NCBI RefSeq assembly: GCF_023347535.1
Contig: NZ_CP094473.1
Location: 1,302,001 to 1,366,000 of the forward strand
Source of the DNA: Faecalibacterium sp. HTF-F
Lineage (GTDB): Bacteria; Bacillota; Clostridia; Oscillospirales; Ruminococcaceae
DNA length: 64,000 nt
Direction of reading: 5' to 3'
Positions 7,470 through 15,891 of this stretch are shown here, piece after piece (position 1 is the first letter of the stretch; every line of letters starts with the position of its first letter). A program made the position numbers and the translations under genes. Below the pieces are notes generated by a model that was given only the letters and a program-made list of their open reading frames with translations, was not told the origin of the DNA and did no database searches.

Positions 7470-8748
7470 GGTGTTCACAGATGCGCTGCTCGGGCATCTG
7501 GTCTGTCTGGTTCAGGCGAATGCTTTTATTATGGTAGAATGGGCCTACCTTGGCAGGGGGAAATTGCGCTGGCCGGTGCTGTGGGCAGAGCTGCTGTGTA
7601 TGGGGCAGCTCTGCCTGTCATTCGTGACAGAAATGCCTTTTTTCAATGCGCAGACCATTCTGCTCAATGTATTGTATCTGTTCGTTACCGCGCAGCTGTT
7701 TGGCGGAACAATGACGGATAAGCTCACGGCCTGCCTCATCAACGGCACCATGTGCCTGCTGGTGGAGAACACGGTCAACTATACCTATTCCTGGTTCACA
7801 GGAGTGCGCACCGGCGAAGCATGGCAGCACCCCGGCTGCCTGATCGCGCTGTGCGCCGCAAACTTCATCGTGGGTGCAGCAGTTGCGCATTCCCTGTACA
7901 GCTGGAACCAGAAGTGTGCTTTGCAGCCGCTGCAGGCGCTGGTGATGTCCTTTTTCCCCGGGGTGGCTGTGGTGCTGAACATTGTGCTGATGGTCACAGG
8001 GACCCGGCAGCCCGCCACCCTGGTGACCATGCTGCTGACCTTTGGCATGAGCGTGGCGGTGCTGGTGCATATCGCCATCGTGCAGATGTTCAACGATCAG
8101 GTGGTGCAGCGGGAAAACTCCCGCTACCGTGCCCGGCTGGAGCAGCAGCGTGCAGAAGCACTGCTGGATTCCTACACGGAGCAGCGCCGCCTGACCCACG
8201 AGTTTACCAACCACATGAGCGCTCTCAGCGCGCTGCTGGATCAGGACGACCTGAAGGGAGCCCGCACTTACATTGCAAGTGTGAGCAAACTGGTGGCGGC
8301 AGGCACCACCATCATGGACACCCACAACCCGCTGCTGGATTCCATCCTGAGCAAAAAGTACGAAGAAGCGGCCCAAAAGGGTGTGACGGTCTATTTTGAC
8401 CTGTGCGACCTCAAGGAGATCCCCTTTGATGGCATGGACATGGTCATCGTGCTGTCCAATCTGCTGGACAATGCCATCCGTGCCGCAGCGCAGGCCCTGC
8501 CGCCGGAGGTGCATGTGCGCATCCGCAAAACACCGGAGGAGTACCTGCTCTCGGTGCGCAACCGCGTGCAGGATGATCTGGATCTGGAGGACAACAAGCT
8601 GCCCGGCACCACCAAAAAGGAGAGCGGCCACGGCATGGGCTTAGCCAATGTGCAGGAGGTGCTGCGCAAGTACGGCGCAGAGTATACGGTCAGCTGCCGC
8701 GACCGCTGGTTCCGCTTCACCTGCGCCATCCCGGTGTGCAATTCATGA
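7462..8748 (+). CDS. GHKL-type sensor histidine kinase (AgrC-like)
   Basis: 428 residues from the ATG at 7462, which has GGAAGGGG upstream and overlaps the regulator stop; a longer frame would extend into the regulator. The first ~205 residues hold six or so hydrophobic helices and no extracellular domain, as in AgrC/ComD-like peptide sensors. The cytoplasmic part has the phospho-acceptor His246 in RRLTHEFTNHM, the N-box LSNLLDNAIRAA (Asn337) and the G-box GHGMGL (389-394), i.e. HATPase_c_5. The signal is unknown; neighbours do not include a recognisable AgrB/AgrD pair, only the unassigned short transcript at 8799-9177. Confidence 0.92.
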   Translation: MSEVFTDALLGHLVCLVQANAFIMVEWAYLGRGKLRWPVLWAELLCMGQLCLSFVTEMPFFNAQTILLNVLYLFVTAQLFGGTMTDKLTACLINGTMCLLVENTVNYTYSWFTGVRTGEAWQHPGCLIALCAANFIVGAAVAHSLYSWNQKCALQPLQALVMSFFPGVAVVLNIVLMVTGTRQPATLVTMLLTFGMSVAVLVHIAIVQMFNDQVVQRENSRYRARLEQQRAEALLDSYTEQRRLTHEFTNHMSALSALLDQDDLKGARTYIASVSKLVAAGTTIMDTHNPLLDSILSKKYEEAAQKGVTVYFDLCDLKEIPFDGMDMVIVLSNLLDNAIRAAAQALPPEVHVRIRKTPEEYLLSVRNRVQDDLDLEDNKLPGTTKKESGHGMGLANVQEVLRKYGAEYTVSCRDRWFRFTCAIPVCNS

Positions 8749-8759
8749 CATGGGCACCG

Positions 8760-8768
8760 ACAGTTTAT
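8760..8768 (+). promoter_or_regulatory. Candidate LytTR-regulator half site
   Basis: ACAGTTTAT fits the AgrA/VirR repeat consensus [TA][AC][CA]GTTN[AG][TG] at every position. A second copy at the usual 21-22 bp step is not convincing. It lies 31 bp upstream of the extended -10 box at 8799-8807. Confidence 0.4.
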
Positions 8769-8798
8769 GACAAGTTTTCTGCAACAGGACCGCAACCG

Positions 8799-8807
8799 TG
8801 CTATACT
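8799..8807 (+). promoter_or_regulatory. Extended -10 promoter of a short transcript
   Basis: TGCTATACT immediately downstream of the kinase gene and of the LytTR-like site. Confidence 0.55.
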
Positions 8808-8845
8808 GAAAACGGTAAAGGTGATGCCTGCACGGGCAGAGTGGA

Positions 8846-9103
8846 TTGCGGCTGAGGCAACTCGGGAAACACTTTACATACGGTGCGGTGCTTCGGACAG
8901 CGGTGCGTGTTAAGCTGTCCGCCTTCCCTTTGCTGATTTCCTGCCGGCCTACGGGCCGCGCAGTGTATCCGATGGCGCTTTTGGCGGCGGTCCTTGGGGC
9001 TTTGCTGTACATAAAGGTTCGCCCGGCCCGTGCCCTGTGTGGGAACGGAGCATTGGCCGGGTCTGTGATTCACGCCGCGAAAAGCTTCATCGGAATTTTC
9101 TGA
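8846..9103 (+). CDS. Possible small membrane protein or non-coding transcript
   Basis: The 580-bp gap between the kinase and the secreted protein gene contains a unit with its own promoter (8799-8807) and terminator (9125-9177). Inside is an 85-codon frame opening with TTG at 8846; the product would have one hydrophobic segment (MALLAAVLGALLYIKV, about residues 43-58) and a basic N-terminus. No convincing ribosome site precedes the TTG. A second, 29-codon frame (8824-8913) ends in a Cys-containing tail, but its AAAGG motif is too close to the ATG. The unit may instead be a small RNA. No family is recognised. Confidence 0.25.
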   Translation: MRLRQLGKHFTYGAVLRTAVRVKLSAFPLLISCRPTGRAVYPMALLAAVLGALLYIKVRPARALCGNGALAGSVIHAAKSFIGIF

Positions 9104-9124
9104 AGATCGTTGCAGCGGAAGAAC

Positions 9125-9177
9125 AGCTGCTGCAAAATGGAAAGGCTGTTGTGCAAATTTTGCGCGGCAGCTTTTTT
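9125..9177 (+). terminator. Terminator of the short transcript
   Basis: GCTGC..TGCAAAAT pairs with ATTTTGCG..CGGCAGC, followed by six T (9172-9177). Confidence 0.75.
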
Positions 9178-9234
9178 GTGTGACAAAATTTCACCTAAAA
9201 TTCCCCGGAAACTGTAGAATCTTGACGAAAAAAG

Positions 9235-9243
9235 TGCTATATT
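9235..9243 (+). promoter_or_regulatory. Extended -10 promoter of the phase-variable gene
   Basis: TGCTATATT, about 95 bp upstream of the ATG at 9332, leaving a leader with a strong hairpin. Confidence 0.55.
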
Positions 9244-9269
9244 GGAACTTGTAAAGCATTTTTGCATCA

Positions 9270-9312
9270 AATTGGCAAAGCGTGCAAAAGACTGCACGGT
9301 GTTTGCCCAATT
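9270..9312 (+). promoter_or_regulatory. 5' leader hairpin of the phase-variable gene
   Basis: AATTGGCAAA pairs with GTTTGCCCAATT, enclosing GTGCA-aaagac-TGCAC. It ends at the base just before the AAGGAGG ribosome site, so it could affect initiation or mRNA stability. Confidence 0.5.
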
Positions 9313-9331
9313 ATGAAGGAGGCAGTGTTCT

Positions 9332-11294
9332 ATGATCTCGTATCGAAATCTTGCCATGCGTGCTCTGAACCACGAGCCCTGCGTTCGGGGGGGGGGGGGG
9401 AGGGAAGCCACTGACCCGGAGACTGGCGGCGCTGGCCGTGGCGGCGGCACTGATGGCGGGAACGGCTGTTCCGGCCTTTGCCGAAGTTTACGACATCGGC
9501 GCGGGCAGCATCACCATTGAAGCCAACGGCGACGGCACCGCCAAGGTGACTCAGAACGAAAACGTGACCGACAAGGACGACGACGTGGCGGTGACGGGCA
9601 GCAATGCAGGCACCAGCAACGCGGTGGACATCATCAACAACACGGACGACGACCTGAAAGTCACCCTCTCGGATGTTACCATCACGGACACAAAAGGTGA
9701 CGCAGCCGTGAGCGTCTCCGGCACCGGCGACACCACTATTGAGCTGAACGGCAGCAACACGCTGGAAAGCAGCGGCTGGCACGCGGGCTTGGAGCGGAAC
9801 GAGGAAAAGGACTCCGCCGGGAACGTGGTCAGCGGCAAGCTGACCATTCAGGATGAGGACAAGAACGGCAGTCTGGACGCCACCGGAGGCTACGGCGGCG
9901 CAGGTATCGGCGGCGCAAACCTCAAAAATTCCGGCGCCCTCGAGATCACCGGCGGCACCATCACCGCCACCGGAACGCAGGACGGTGCAGGCATTGGCGG
10001 CGGTGGCAGCGGCGGCGACGGCACGGTGATCATCTCGGGCGGCAATATCACGGCCCGGGGCGGCTCCTCGGACAACCCGAACGCTATCTGCGGTGCAGGC
10101 ATTGGCGGTGGCGGCGGCTACGGCAACGCCACGGTGACCATCACCGGTGACGCCGTGATCGAGGAAGCCACCGGCGGCGGTGGGTGCGCAGGCATCGGCA
10201 ACGGCTATTACGACTCCAAGACTGACATCACCATCTCCGGCAATGCCGAGGTGAAAAACGCTCAGGGCGGTGCCCAGGGTGCGGGCATTGGCGGCGGTGG
10301 TTTCGGCGGCACGGGTACGGTGACCATCACCGACAACGCTAAGGTAGACAATGCCACCGGCGGCGAGGGTGCTGCGGGCATCGGCAGCGGTGTGTTTGGT
10401 AATGTGACGGTGAATATCTCCGGTAATGCCACGGTCAACGCCGAGGGCGGCGCAAATGGCGCAGGCATTGGCGGCGGCTATGCATCAGCAGGCGATGTGA
10501 CCATTGAAGGCGGCACGACGGTCAGCGCAGCTGGCGGTGTGGGCGGCGGTGCCGGAATCGGAGGCGGCGCGGATCTGGAAGGAGACGAGGATACCCGGAA
10601 CCGTGTCACCATCCGCAGCAACGGCGACGGCTCCCCGGATGTGTCCGCTGTGGGCGGTGCCCCGGAGCCGGGTCAGGACGGTGAAGATGCCAGCAAGGGC
10701 GGCGCAGCCATCGGCAGCGGCGCACTCATTGACCCAGACGAGGACGCTGCGGAAGCGGATGCCGACATCACCATTGAGGGCAAGGTCACCATCTCTGCCG
10801 TTGCAGGCAAGGATGGCGTTGCCATTGGTGCAAACGGCGAAGAGCAGGCTTTTGACGGCCTGCTGCCGGGCTCTTCCATTGACCGGAGAAATACCGACGG
10901 CAAGGATATCTCTCTGCCGGGCGACAAAACAGCAGAGGAAACACCCGCGGTGGAGTCAGCCAACAGCGGCCGTCTGGATGCGCTCACGGGCCTGACCGTC
11001 ACGGATGCGGCGGGCAAGGCAGTGGCGTACACGCTGACATGGCAGGACGGCACGGTGACCGTGAAGGCGGATGCCGCGTTTGCATCCCTGCAAATGACCT
11101 ATGATGCACTGTGCTGGCTGCGCAGCCACGGGATGCAGACCATGCTCTTTTGCACGCAGGAGCGCACGGCGTCGGTCTCTGCCGTGGAGCTGCTGGGCGT
11201 GTGCACTCAGGGCACCACGGTGGTCTGGAACAACGACGGCGCATCGTCGGCTCTGCGAGTGAACGGCGCAGACCACAGCACACTGCTGAAATGA
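9332..11294 (+). CDS. Phase-variable secreted beta-helix-like glycine-rich protein (OFF in this sequence)
   Basis: The ATG at 9332 has a strong GAAGGAGG site, but its frame passes through 14 G at 9387-9400 and then stops near 9520. The long frame downstream is one step off: it carries a signal peptide (LTRRLAALAVAAALMAGT, cleavage after PAFA) then about 600 residues. With 13 or 16 G the two join into one protein of about 653 residues. The mature part has at least eight repeats of about 35-45 residues built on GAGIGGG, [ST]ITG[GD]..V and T/N-ITISG[NG]A, suggesting a right-handed parallel beta-helix. The C-terminus (from about 11,000) is a smaller globular part; no LPXTG or membrane anchor is visible. 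Function unknown; a surface/secreted adhesin or glycan-binding role is a guess. Confidence 0.8.
9387..9400 (+). repeat. Poly-G tract (14 G), candidate phase-variation switch
   Basis: Uninterrupted G homopolymer in the 5' coding part of the secreted protein gene, between start codon and signal peptide. Lengths of 13 or 16 restore the frame from the 9332 ATG. Confidence 0.85.
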
Positions 11295-11320
11295 CAGCCG
11301 ATAAAAGATCATAAAGCAAT

Positions 11321-11370
11321 AAAAAAGACCGCTGCATCGTGTGAAATCACGTGCGGCGGTCTCTTTTTTG
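11321..11370. terminator. Bidirectional terminator between secreted protein gene and pyrI
   Basis: AAAAAAGACCGC...GCGGTCTCTTTTTT with a long GC-rich stem; A-run on one side and T-run on the other serve both convergent genes. Confidence 0.9.
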
Positions 11371-11377
11371 GTTCGAT

Positions 11378-11815
11378 TTACTCCGGCTTTACCTGCAGTT
11401 CCTGCTCGCAGTAGATGCAGCGATACTTGCCGTTGGAGCTCAGCTCAAAGATCTGATCGCACCCTTCCTCAATGGAGGAGATGCAGCGGGGGTTCTTGCA
11501 CCGCACGATGTTCACCAGACGCTTGGGAGGCTTGGGTTTTTCCTTGCGCACAGCCTTGCCGTTTTCGATGATGGTTACGCTGATGTTCGGGTCAAGGTAG
11601 GCCAGCACATCCAGATTCAGCCAGGAAGCATCGCCCTCCACCTTGAGGATGTCCTTGCGGCCGTTCTCGCTCTTGTTGCTGCGTGCATTCTGGATCAGTG
11701 CCACGCTGGCGGTGCGGTTGCCCGCAATGCCCAGCAGGTCCATCAGGCCGACGGCGGTGCCTGCCTTGATGTGGTCGATCACGATGCCATTCTGGATCTC
11801 GTCAATGTTCAGCAT
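11378..11815 (-). CDS. pyrI: Aspartate carbamoyltransferase regulatory subunit
   Basis: 145 residues. N-terminal allosteric domain (GIVIDHIKAGTA, nucleotide-binding) and a C-terminal zinc domain with four Cys: RCKNPRC (two) and RCIYC (two), the C-x4-C-x(n)-C-x2-C pattern of PyrI. It binds the catalytic PyrB trimers to form class B ATCase, giving feedback control of pyrimidine synthesis by CTP/ATP. Its start is one base after the pyrB stop and its ribosome site (GGAGG) lies within the end of pyrB, so the two are co-translated. Bidirectional terminator follows. Confidence 0.95.
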   Translation of the reverse strand: MLNIDEIQNGIVIDHIKAGTAVGLMDLLGIAGNRTASVALIQNARSNKSENGRKDILKVEGDASWLNLDVLAYLDPNISVTIIENGKAVRKEKPKPPKRLVNIVRCKNPRCISSIEEGCDQIFELSSNGKYRCIYCEQELQVKPE

Positions 11816-11816
11816 A

Positions 11817-12758
11817 TCAGTTTTCCTCCTTAGATGCCTTGGGGTCGCGCAGGCCCAGCAGGGTCATAATCAGCGCCATGCGGACGTACACACCGTTCTG
11901 CACCTGCTCAAAATAAGCGGCGCGGGGGTCATCGTCCACATCCAGCGCGATCTCGTTAACACGGGGCAGGGGATGCAGCACCGCCATATCCGGCTTTGCA
12001 AGGCTCATCTTTTCCTTGGTGAGGATGTAGCTGTTCTTCAGGCGGATGTAGTCCTCCTCGTTGAAGAAGCGCTCCTTCTGCACGCGGGTCATGTACAGAA
12101 TATCCAGCTCCGGCATGGATTCCTCCAGACTGCGGGTCTCCTTGTAGGGGATGCCGTTGGCCTCCAGCACGTCCTTCACGATATAGTCCGGCACCCGCAG
12201 CTCTTCCGGGCTGATGAGCACGAAGCGGATGTTCTTGCAGCGTGCCATGGTCTTGATGAGGGAGTGCACGGTGCGGCCGAACTTCAGATCGCCGCACAAG
12301 CCGATCGTCAGATCATCCAGCCGTCCCATGCGGCGGCGAATGGTCATCAGGTCGGTCAGGGTCTGGGTGGGGTGCTGGTGTCCGCCGTCGCCCGCGTTGA
12401 TCACCGGAATGCGGGAGTAGCGGCTTGCACGCAGCGGTGCACCCTCTTTCGGGTGCCGCATGGCCACGATGTCCGCATAGCAGGACACCACGCGGATGGT
12501 GTCGGCTACGCTCTCGCCCTTGCTTGCACTGGATACGTTCTCACTGGGGAAGCCCAGCACATGTCCGCCCAGATTCAGCATGGCAGCCTCGAAGGAAAGG
12601 CGGGTGCGGGTGGAAGGCTCATAAAACAGGGTGGCCAGCTTTTTGTGGCTGGCTGCGTCCTGATAGGCTGCCGGGTCATCGTGGATGCGGTCGGCCAGAT
12701 CAAGCAGCGTGGAGATTTCCTGCTGGGTAAAATCCAACGGGTCGATCAGATGTCGCAT
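11817..12758 (-). CDS. pyrB: Aspartate carbamoyltransferase catalytic subunit
   Basis: 313 residues from the ATG at 12758 (AGGT ribosome site 8 bases upstream); a longer frame upstream lacks support. Carbamoyl-phosphate motif [13 protein letters not shown] and the aspartate-side blocks (HPLPRVNEI near residue 265, DGGHQHPTQ near 130) are intact. It makes carbamoyl aspartate, the first committed step of UMP synthesis. Paired with pyrI in the order pyrB-pyrI. The rest of the pyr genes are not in the window. The GntR gene upstream is on the same strand, its stop 17 bp before this start, so it could share the transcript. Confidence 0.97.
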   Translation of the reverse strand: MRHLIDPLDFTQQEISTLLDLADRIHDDPAAYQDAASHKKLATLFYEPSTRTRLSFEAAMLNLGGHVLGFPSENVSSASKGESVADTIRVVSCYADIVAMRHPKEGAPLRASRYSRIPVINAGDGGHQHPTQTLTDLMTIRRRMGRLDDLTIGLCGDLKFGRTVHSLIKTMARCKNIRFVLISPEELRVPDYIVKDVLEANGIPYKETRSLEESMPELDILYMTRVQKERFFNEEDYIRLKNSYILTKEKMSLAKPDMAVLHPLPRVNEIALDVDDDPRAAYFEQVQNGVYVRMALIMTLLGLRDPKASKEEN

Positions 12759-12774
12759 GGGTACATACCTCCGT

Positions 12775-13530
12775 TTAAAGCAGTTTGCGTAGGATAGAAA
12801 AATCAAAGAAGTTTGTGTAGTAGCTCAGCGAACGCATCACCGGGCGGCACAAACGATTGAAACACACTTCGTCCAGCAGCAGCATGGCTTCGCCGGGAGC
12901 AAGGCGCATGGCCGAGCGGATGGCGTCATCGCCGCAGCTTGCCTTCAGGTGGGCAACGTTGGAGGAGATCTGCTGGTGGCATTCCCGTTCCAGAATATCG
13001 AACACCCCGCCGGTCAGGTCGATGCGGGTATAATCCCGTGTACCGAACAATGCCCTGGGCAGGTAGTCGATGGAATAGATCACCGGGGTGGTGTCGGCCA
13101 GAATGCGCTTTTTGATGCAGATCACATCATCGCCGGGTGCGATGTCCAGATTGTGGGCCAGTTCCTCCCCGGCACGGATGGGAAAGACCTGAATGCCGTC
13201 AGCGTGGGGATAGCTGCCAAAGCTGCGGATCAGCGGGTAGTATTCCAGCTTCTGGTCCAGACGGCTGCGCAGGCTCAGCACCGTACGGTTCACCACCGTG
13301 CCAATGCCGCGCACTCGCTCCACGTAACCAGCGCGTTCCATTTCGCTCAGCGCATCACGGATGACGGTGCGGCTCACGCCCAGCTCGGCGGCAAGGTCCA
13401 CCTCGGCAGGCAGACGGTCGGCCCGGGCATAGCGCCCGGTGCGCAGCTCTTCAAGCAGACTGGCAACGATGCGGTCGCTGATGACAGCGCCGCCCAACCG
13501 GCTGGAAGATGCAAGTGCAGATTCCTTCAT
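12775..13530 (-). CDS. GntR-family transcriptional regulator with UTRA domain
   Basis: 251 residues from the ATG at 13530, which is preceded by GGAGGAACC. The N-terminal winged helix ([34 protein letters not shown], split here: [12 protein letters not shown] / [13 protein letters not shown]) is a GntR HTH. The C-terminal half looks like a UTRA ligand-binding domain of the HutC group ([21 protein letters not shown]). Such proteins usually sense a small metabolite and repress neighbouring genes. The closeness to pyrB hints at a shared transcript, but UTRA regulators mostly control sugar, amino-acid or nucleoside uptake, so the ligand stays unknown. Confidence 0.85.
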   Translation of the reverse strand: MKESALASSSRLGGAVISDRIVASLLEELRTGRYARADRLPAEVDLAAELGVSRTVIRDALSEMERAGYVERVRGIGTVVNRTVLSLRSRLDQKLEYYPLIRSFGSYPHADGIQVFPIRAGEELAHNLDIAPGDDVICIKKRILADTTPVIYSIDYLPRALFGTRDYTRIDLTGGVFDILERECHQQISSNVAHLKASCGDDAIRSAMRLAPGEAMLLLDEVCFNRLCRPVMRSLSYYTNFFDFSILRKLL

Positions 13531-13731
13531 GGTTTGGTTCCTCCGTTCACAGGCAGCGCAGGGCACTGCCGGGACTTGGAGCCCTGCGGCGCACGGCCCC
13601 GTTTTGTGACCACGGCCATGCACCGCAAAACCCCTTTCTACTTTATTATAGCATAAATTGACATTTATAAAAGCGGCATTTATACTGGAATCGGCCCAAA
13701 AGTACGATTTTATTTTGGAGGGGATAGCAAG

Positions 13732-14280
13732 ATGGAAATTTTTCTGCACAGGATATGCGGCAAAACCGCAGAGCCGCCGGTGCCCATGCTGCTGCGCCGC
13801 TGTACGGCAGAGGAAGCCCCGGCGGTGTACGCTTTGCAGAATGAGGTGCGCGCCGCCATGCCGCACCCCGAGCAGTTTGTGCCAGACACGCTGGAAAATA
13901 TCACGACCTATGTCCGCAAGGACCTGTGCATTGGTGCATGGCAGGGCAGCAGGCTGGGCGGGTACCTCATCGTGCGCTTCTGCGGGCAGAGCGAGCACAA
14001 CTACGCGGCCTTCATGGACGTCCCGCGTACCGAGTGGGAGCACTGGGCCAATGCCGACAGCGCCATCGTCCACGCAGACTTTCGCGGCAACGGCCTGCAA
14101 AGGCTCATGCTGGAAGCAGCCCTGCCGCTCTTCCCGGGCAGGATCACCCACATCGGGGCCACCGTCAGCCCGGAAAACCAGTACAGCCTGAACAACGCCC
14201 TTGCATCGGGCTTTGCCATCGTCTCCCGGCGGGAAATGTATGGCGGATACGACCGGTATCTGCTGAAAAAAGACTTGTAA
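13732..14280 (+). CDS. GNAT family N-acetyltransferase
   Basis: 182 residues, start after GGAGGGG at 13718-13724. The acetyl-CoA binding motif A is DFRGNGLQRLML (about residues 120-131), matching the R/Q-x-x-G-x-G/A pattern; motif B follows as SPENQYSLNNALASGF, with the usual Asn residues. The substrate is unknown. It is transcribed divergently from the GntR gene, and ends convergently against the MATE gene at a shared terminator. GNAT assignment is firm from the motif; nothing more specific can be read. Confidence 0.87.
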   Translation: MEIFLHRICGKTAEPPVPMLLRRCTAEEAPAVYALQNEVRAAMPHPEQFVPDTLENITTYVRKDLCIGAWQGSRLGGYLIVRFCGQSEHNYAAFMDVPRTEWEHWANADSAIVHADFRGNGLQRLMLEAALPLFPGRITHIGATVSPENQYSLNNALASGFAIVSRREMYGGYDRYLLKKDL

Positions 14281-14284
14281 AAAA

Positions 14285-14319
14285 CAGGGCTGCGTCCCCA
14301 AACGGATGCAGCCCTGTTC
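14285..14319. terminator. Bidirectional terminator between GNAT and MATE genes
   Basis: CAGGGCTGC / GCAGCCCTG stem flanked by A-run (left) and TTCTT (right). Confidence 0.75.
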
Positions 14320-14320
14320 T

Positions 14321-15685
14321 TCAGTCGATGGATAGTTTAAGTTTGTTTTTCATCTTGTGCCGCACCACAAGCAGACAGGCCAGATGCACGGCGGCGGTCA
14401 GCACCCAGCTGATGGGGTAGCTGATGTACAGCATGAACGGTGTGCGGTTCAGCTGGAAGATGGTAGCGATCCACACCAGACGCAGCAGGCAGCTGCCCAC
14501 AAGGCTCACCACCATGGGCAGCACGCTGTAGCCAAGGCCGCGCAGGCTGCTGGCCAGCGTGTCCATGATGCCACACAGCAGGTAGGTGCCGCAGATCACC
14601 CGCAGGCGCTCATATCCGGCGGCAATGACCGCCGCATCCGAGGAGTAGAAGTGCAGCAGCCGGGTGCCTGCCAGCACTGCGCCGCCGCCCAGCACCACGC
14701 CGGTGACGATGGCGCACAGCAGGCAGTTGAGGACAACACGGTTCAGGTTCTGGTACTTGCGTGCACCCATGTTCTGGCTGGTAAAGGTCACCGCTGCCTG
14801 CGCAAAGGCGTTCATGGCGGTATAGACGAAGCCCTCCAGATTGGCGGAGGCCGAACTGCCTGCCACCACCGTGGAGCCGAAGGAGTTGATAGCCGACTGG
14901 ATGACCACGTTGGACAGGCTGAACACGGTGCTCTGCAGACCGGCAGGCAGGCCGATGAGCAAAATCTGCTTCAGGGCACCCATGTGGAAGCCCAGATGAT
15001 GCAGATCCAGATGCAGAGCGCCCTCCTCCTTCATCAGCATCCGCGTCACCATGCAGGCAGAGACGGTCTGACTGATGATGGTAGCCAGTGCCACGCCTGC
15101 CACGCTCATGGAAAAGCCAATGACGAACACCAGATTCAGCACCACATTGATGATGCCTGCCGCCGCCAGACAGTACAGGGGACGCTTGGTGTCACCCACG
15201 GCGCGCAGCAGTGCCGAGCTGAAGTTGTACAGCATGGTCATGGGCATTCCGATAAAATAGATTTTAAGATACAGCGCAGAGAGGTCGATCACATCCTCCG
15301 GGCAGCTCATCAGCTCCAGCAGGCCACGGGCCGCAAAGAACCCCACCACAGCCAGCAGCACGCCGCTGACAAGACCCAGCGTCACCGAGGTCTGCACCGT
15401 GTTCTGAACACCGCGCTCGTCCTTTGCGCCAAAACAGCGTGCGGCCACCACATTTGCGCCCAGCGAAAGCCCCACGAACAGATTCACCAGCAGATTGATG
15501 AGGGAGCCGTTGGAGCCCACTGCCGCCAGTGCGGTGCTGCCCGCAAAGCGGCCCACGACCACTACGTCCGCTGCGTTGAACAGCAGCTGCAGGATGCTGG
15601 AAGCTGCCAGCGGGATGGAGAACAGGATGATCTTTTGGAGCATCGGGCCGCTGGTCAGGTCAGCGGAGCGGCTTGTCTGAGCCAT
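14321..15685 (-). CDS. MATE family efflux transporter
   Basis: 454 residues, about 12 transmembrane helices in two related halves. Family blocks: SIPLAASSILQLLFNAADVVVVGRF split over helix 1 (LFNAADVVVVGRF), SLGANVVAARCFGA in helix 2-loop, and LRAVGDTKRPL after helix 5, all typical of NorM/DinF-type MATE proteins in Clostridia. They expel cationic compounds in exchange for Na+ or H+. The ATG at 15685 has AAGGAGG upstream. Monocistronic on the reverse strand; no regulator is adjacent. Substrate unknown. Confidence 0.93.
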   Translation of the reverse strand: MAQTSRSADLTSGPMLQKIILFSIPLAASSILQLLFNAADVVVVGRFAGSTALAAVGSNGSLINLLVNLFVGLSLGANVVAARCFGAKDERGVQNTVQTSVTLGLVSGVLLAVVGFFAARGLLELMSCPEDVIDLSALYLKIYFIGMPMTMLYNFSSALLRAVGDTKRPLYCLAAAGIINVVLNLVFVIGFSMSVAGVALATIISQTVSACMVTRMLMKEEGALHLDLHHLGFHMGALKQILLIGLPAGLQSTVFSLSNVVIQSAINSFGSTVVAGSSASANLEGFVYTAMNAFAQAAVTFTSQNMGARKYQNLNRVVLNCLLCAIVTGVVLGGGAVLAGTRLLHFYSSDAAVIAAGYERLRVICGTYLLCGIMDTLASSLRGLGYSVLPMVVSLVGSCLLRLVWIATIFQLNRTPFMLYISYPISWVLTAAVHLACLLVVRHKMKNKLKLSID

Positions 15686-15891
15686 GAGAAGAGTGCCTCC
15701 TTTTTATCGTTTACGCGGAGAAGCTGTTTTCCTGAGCATTGCACACTGCTTAGGAGGACGGCATCTGAAATGTAAATATTTCGTAAATAAAGGGAACCGA
15801 AGGCATATTATAACGCGCGGCGCAGAAAAATACAAGTGGCACCGCCGAAAAAAGACAGCTTTTTCCGGCAATGCCACAGGAAAACGGCTTT

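Noticed and set aside
8846..9103. AgrB- or AgrD-like protein next to the LytTR/GHKL pair
   Set aside because: The frame has one hydrophobic stretch and none of the His/Cys catalytic pattern of AgrB; the 29-codon frame has no proper RBS. Kept only as an unassigned transcript.
9332..9520. 62-codon protein starting at 9332 and ending in an RGQHHH-like tail
   Set aside because: It is the out-of-frame product of the poly-G tract; its downstream part is Gly-rich noise.
9890..10560. CRISPR-like or tandem DNA repeat
   Set aside because: The periodicity reflects protein repeats (GAGIGGG) with much codon change; no constant DNA repeat and spacers. No CRISPR array was seen anywhere in the window.
13531..14301. 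N-terminal extension of the GntR frame
   Set aside because: It overlaps the divergent GNAT gene and lacks a ribosome site; the ATG at 13530 has one.
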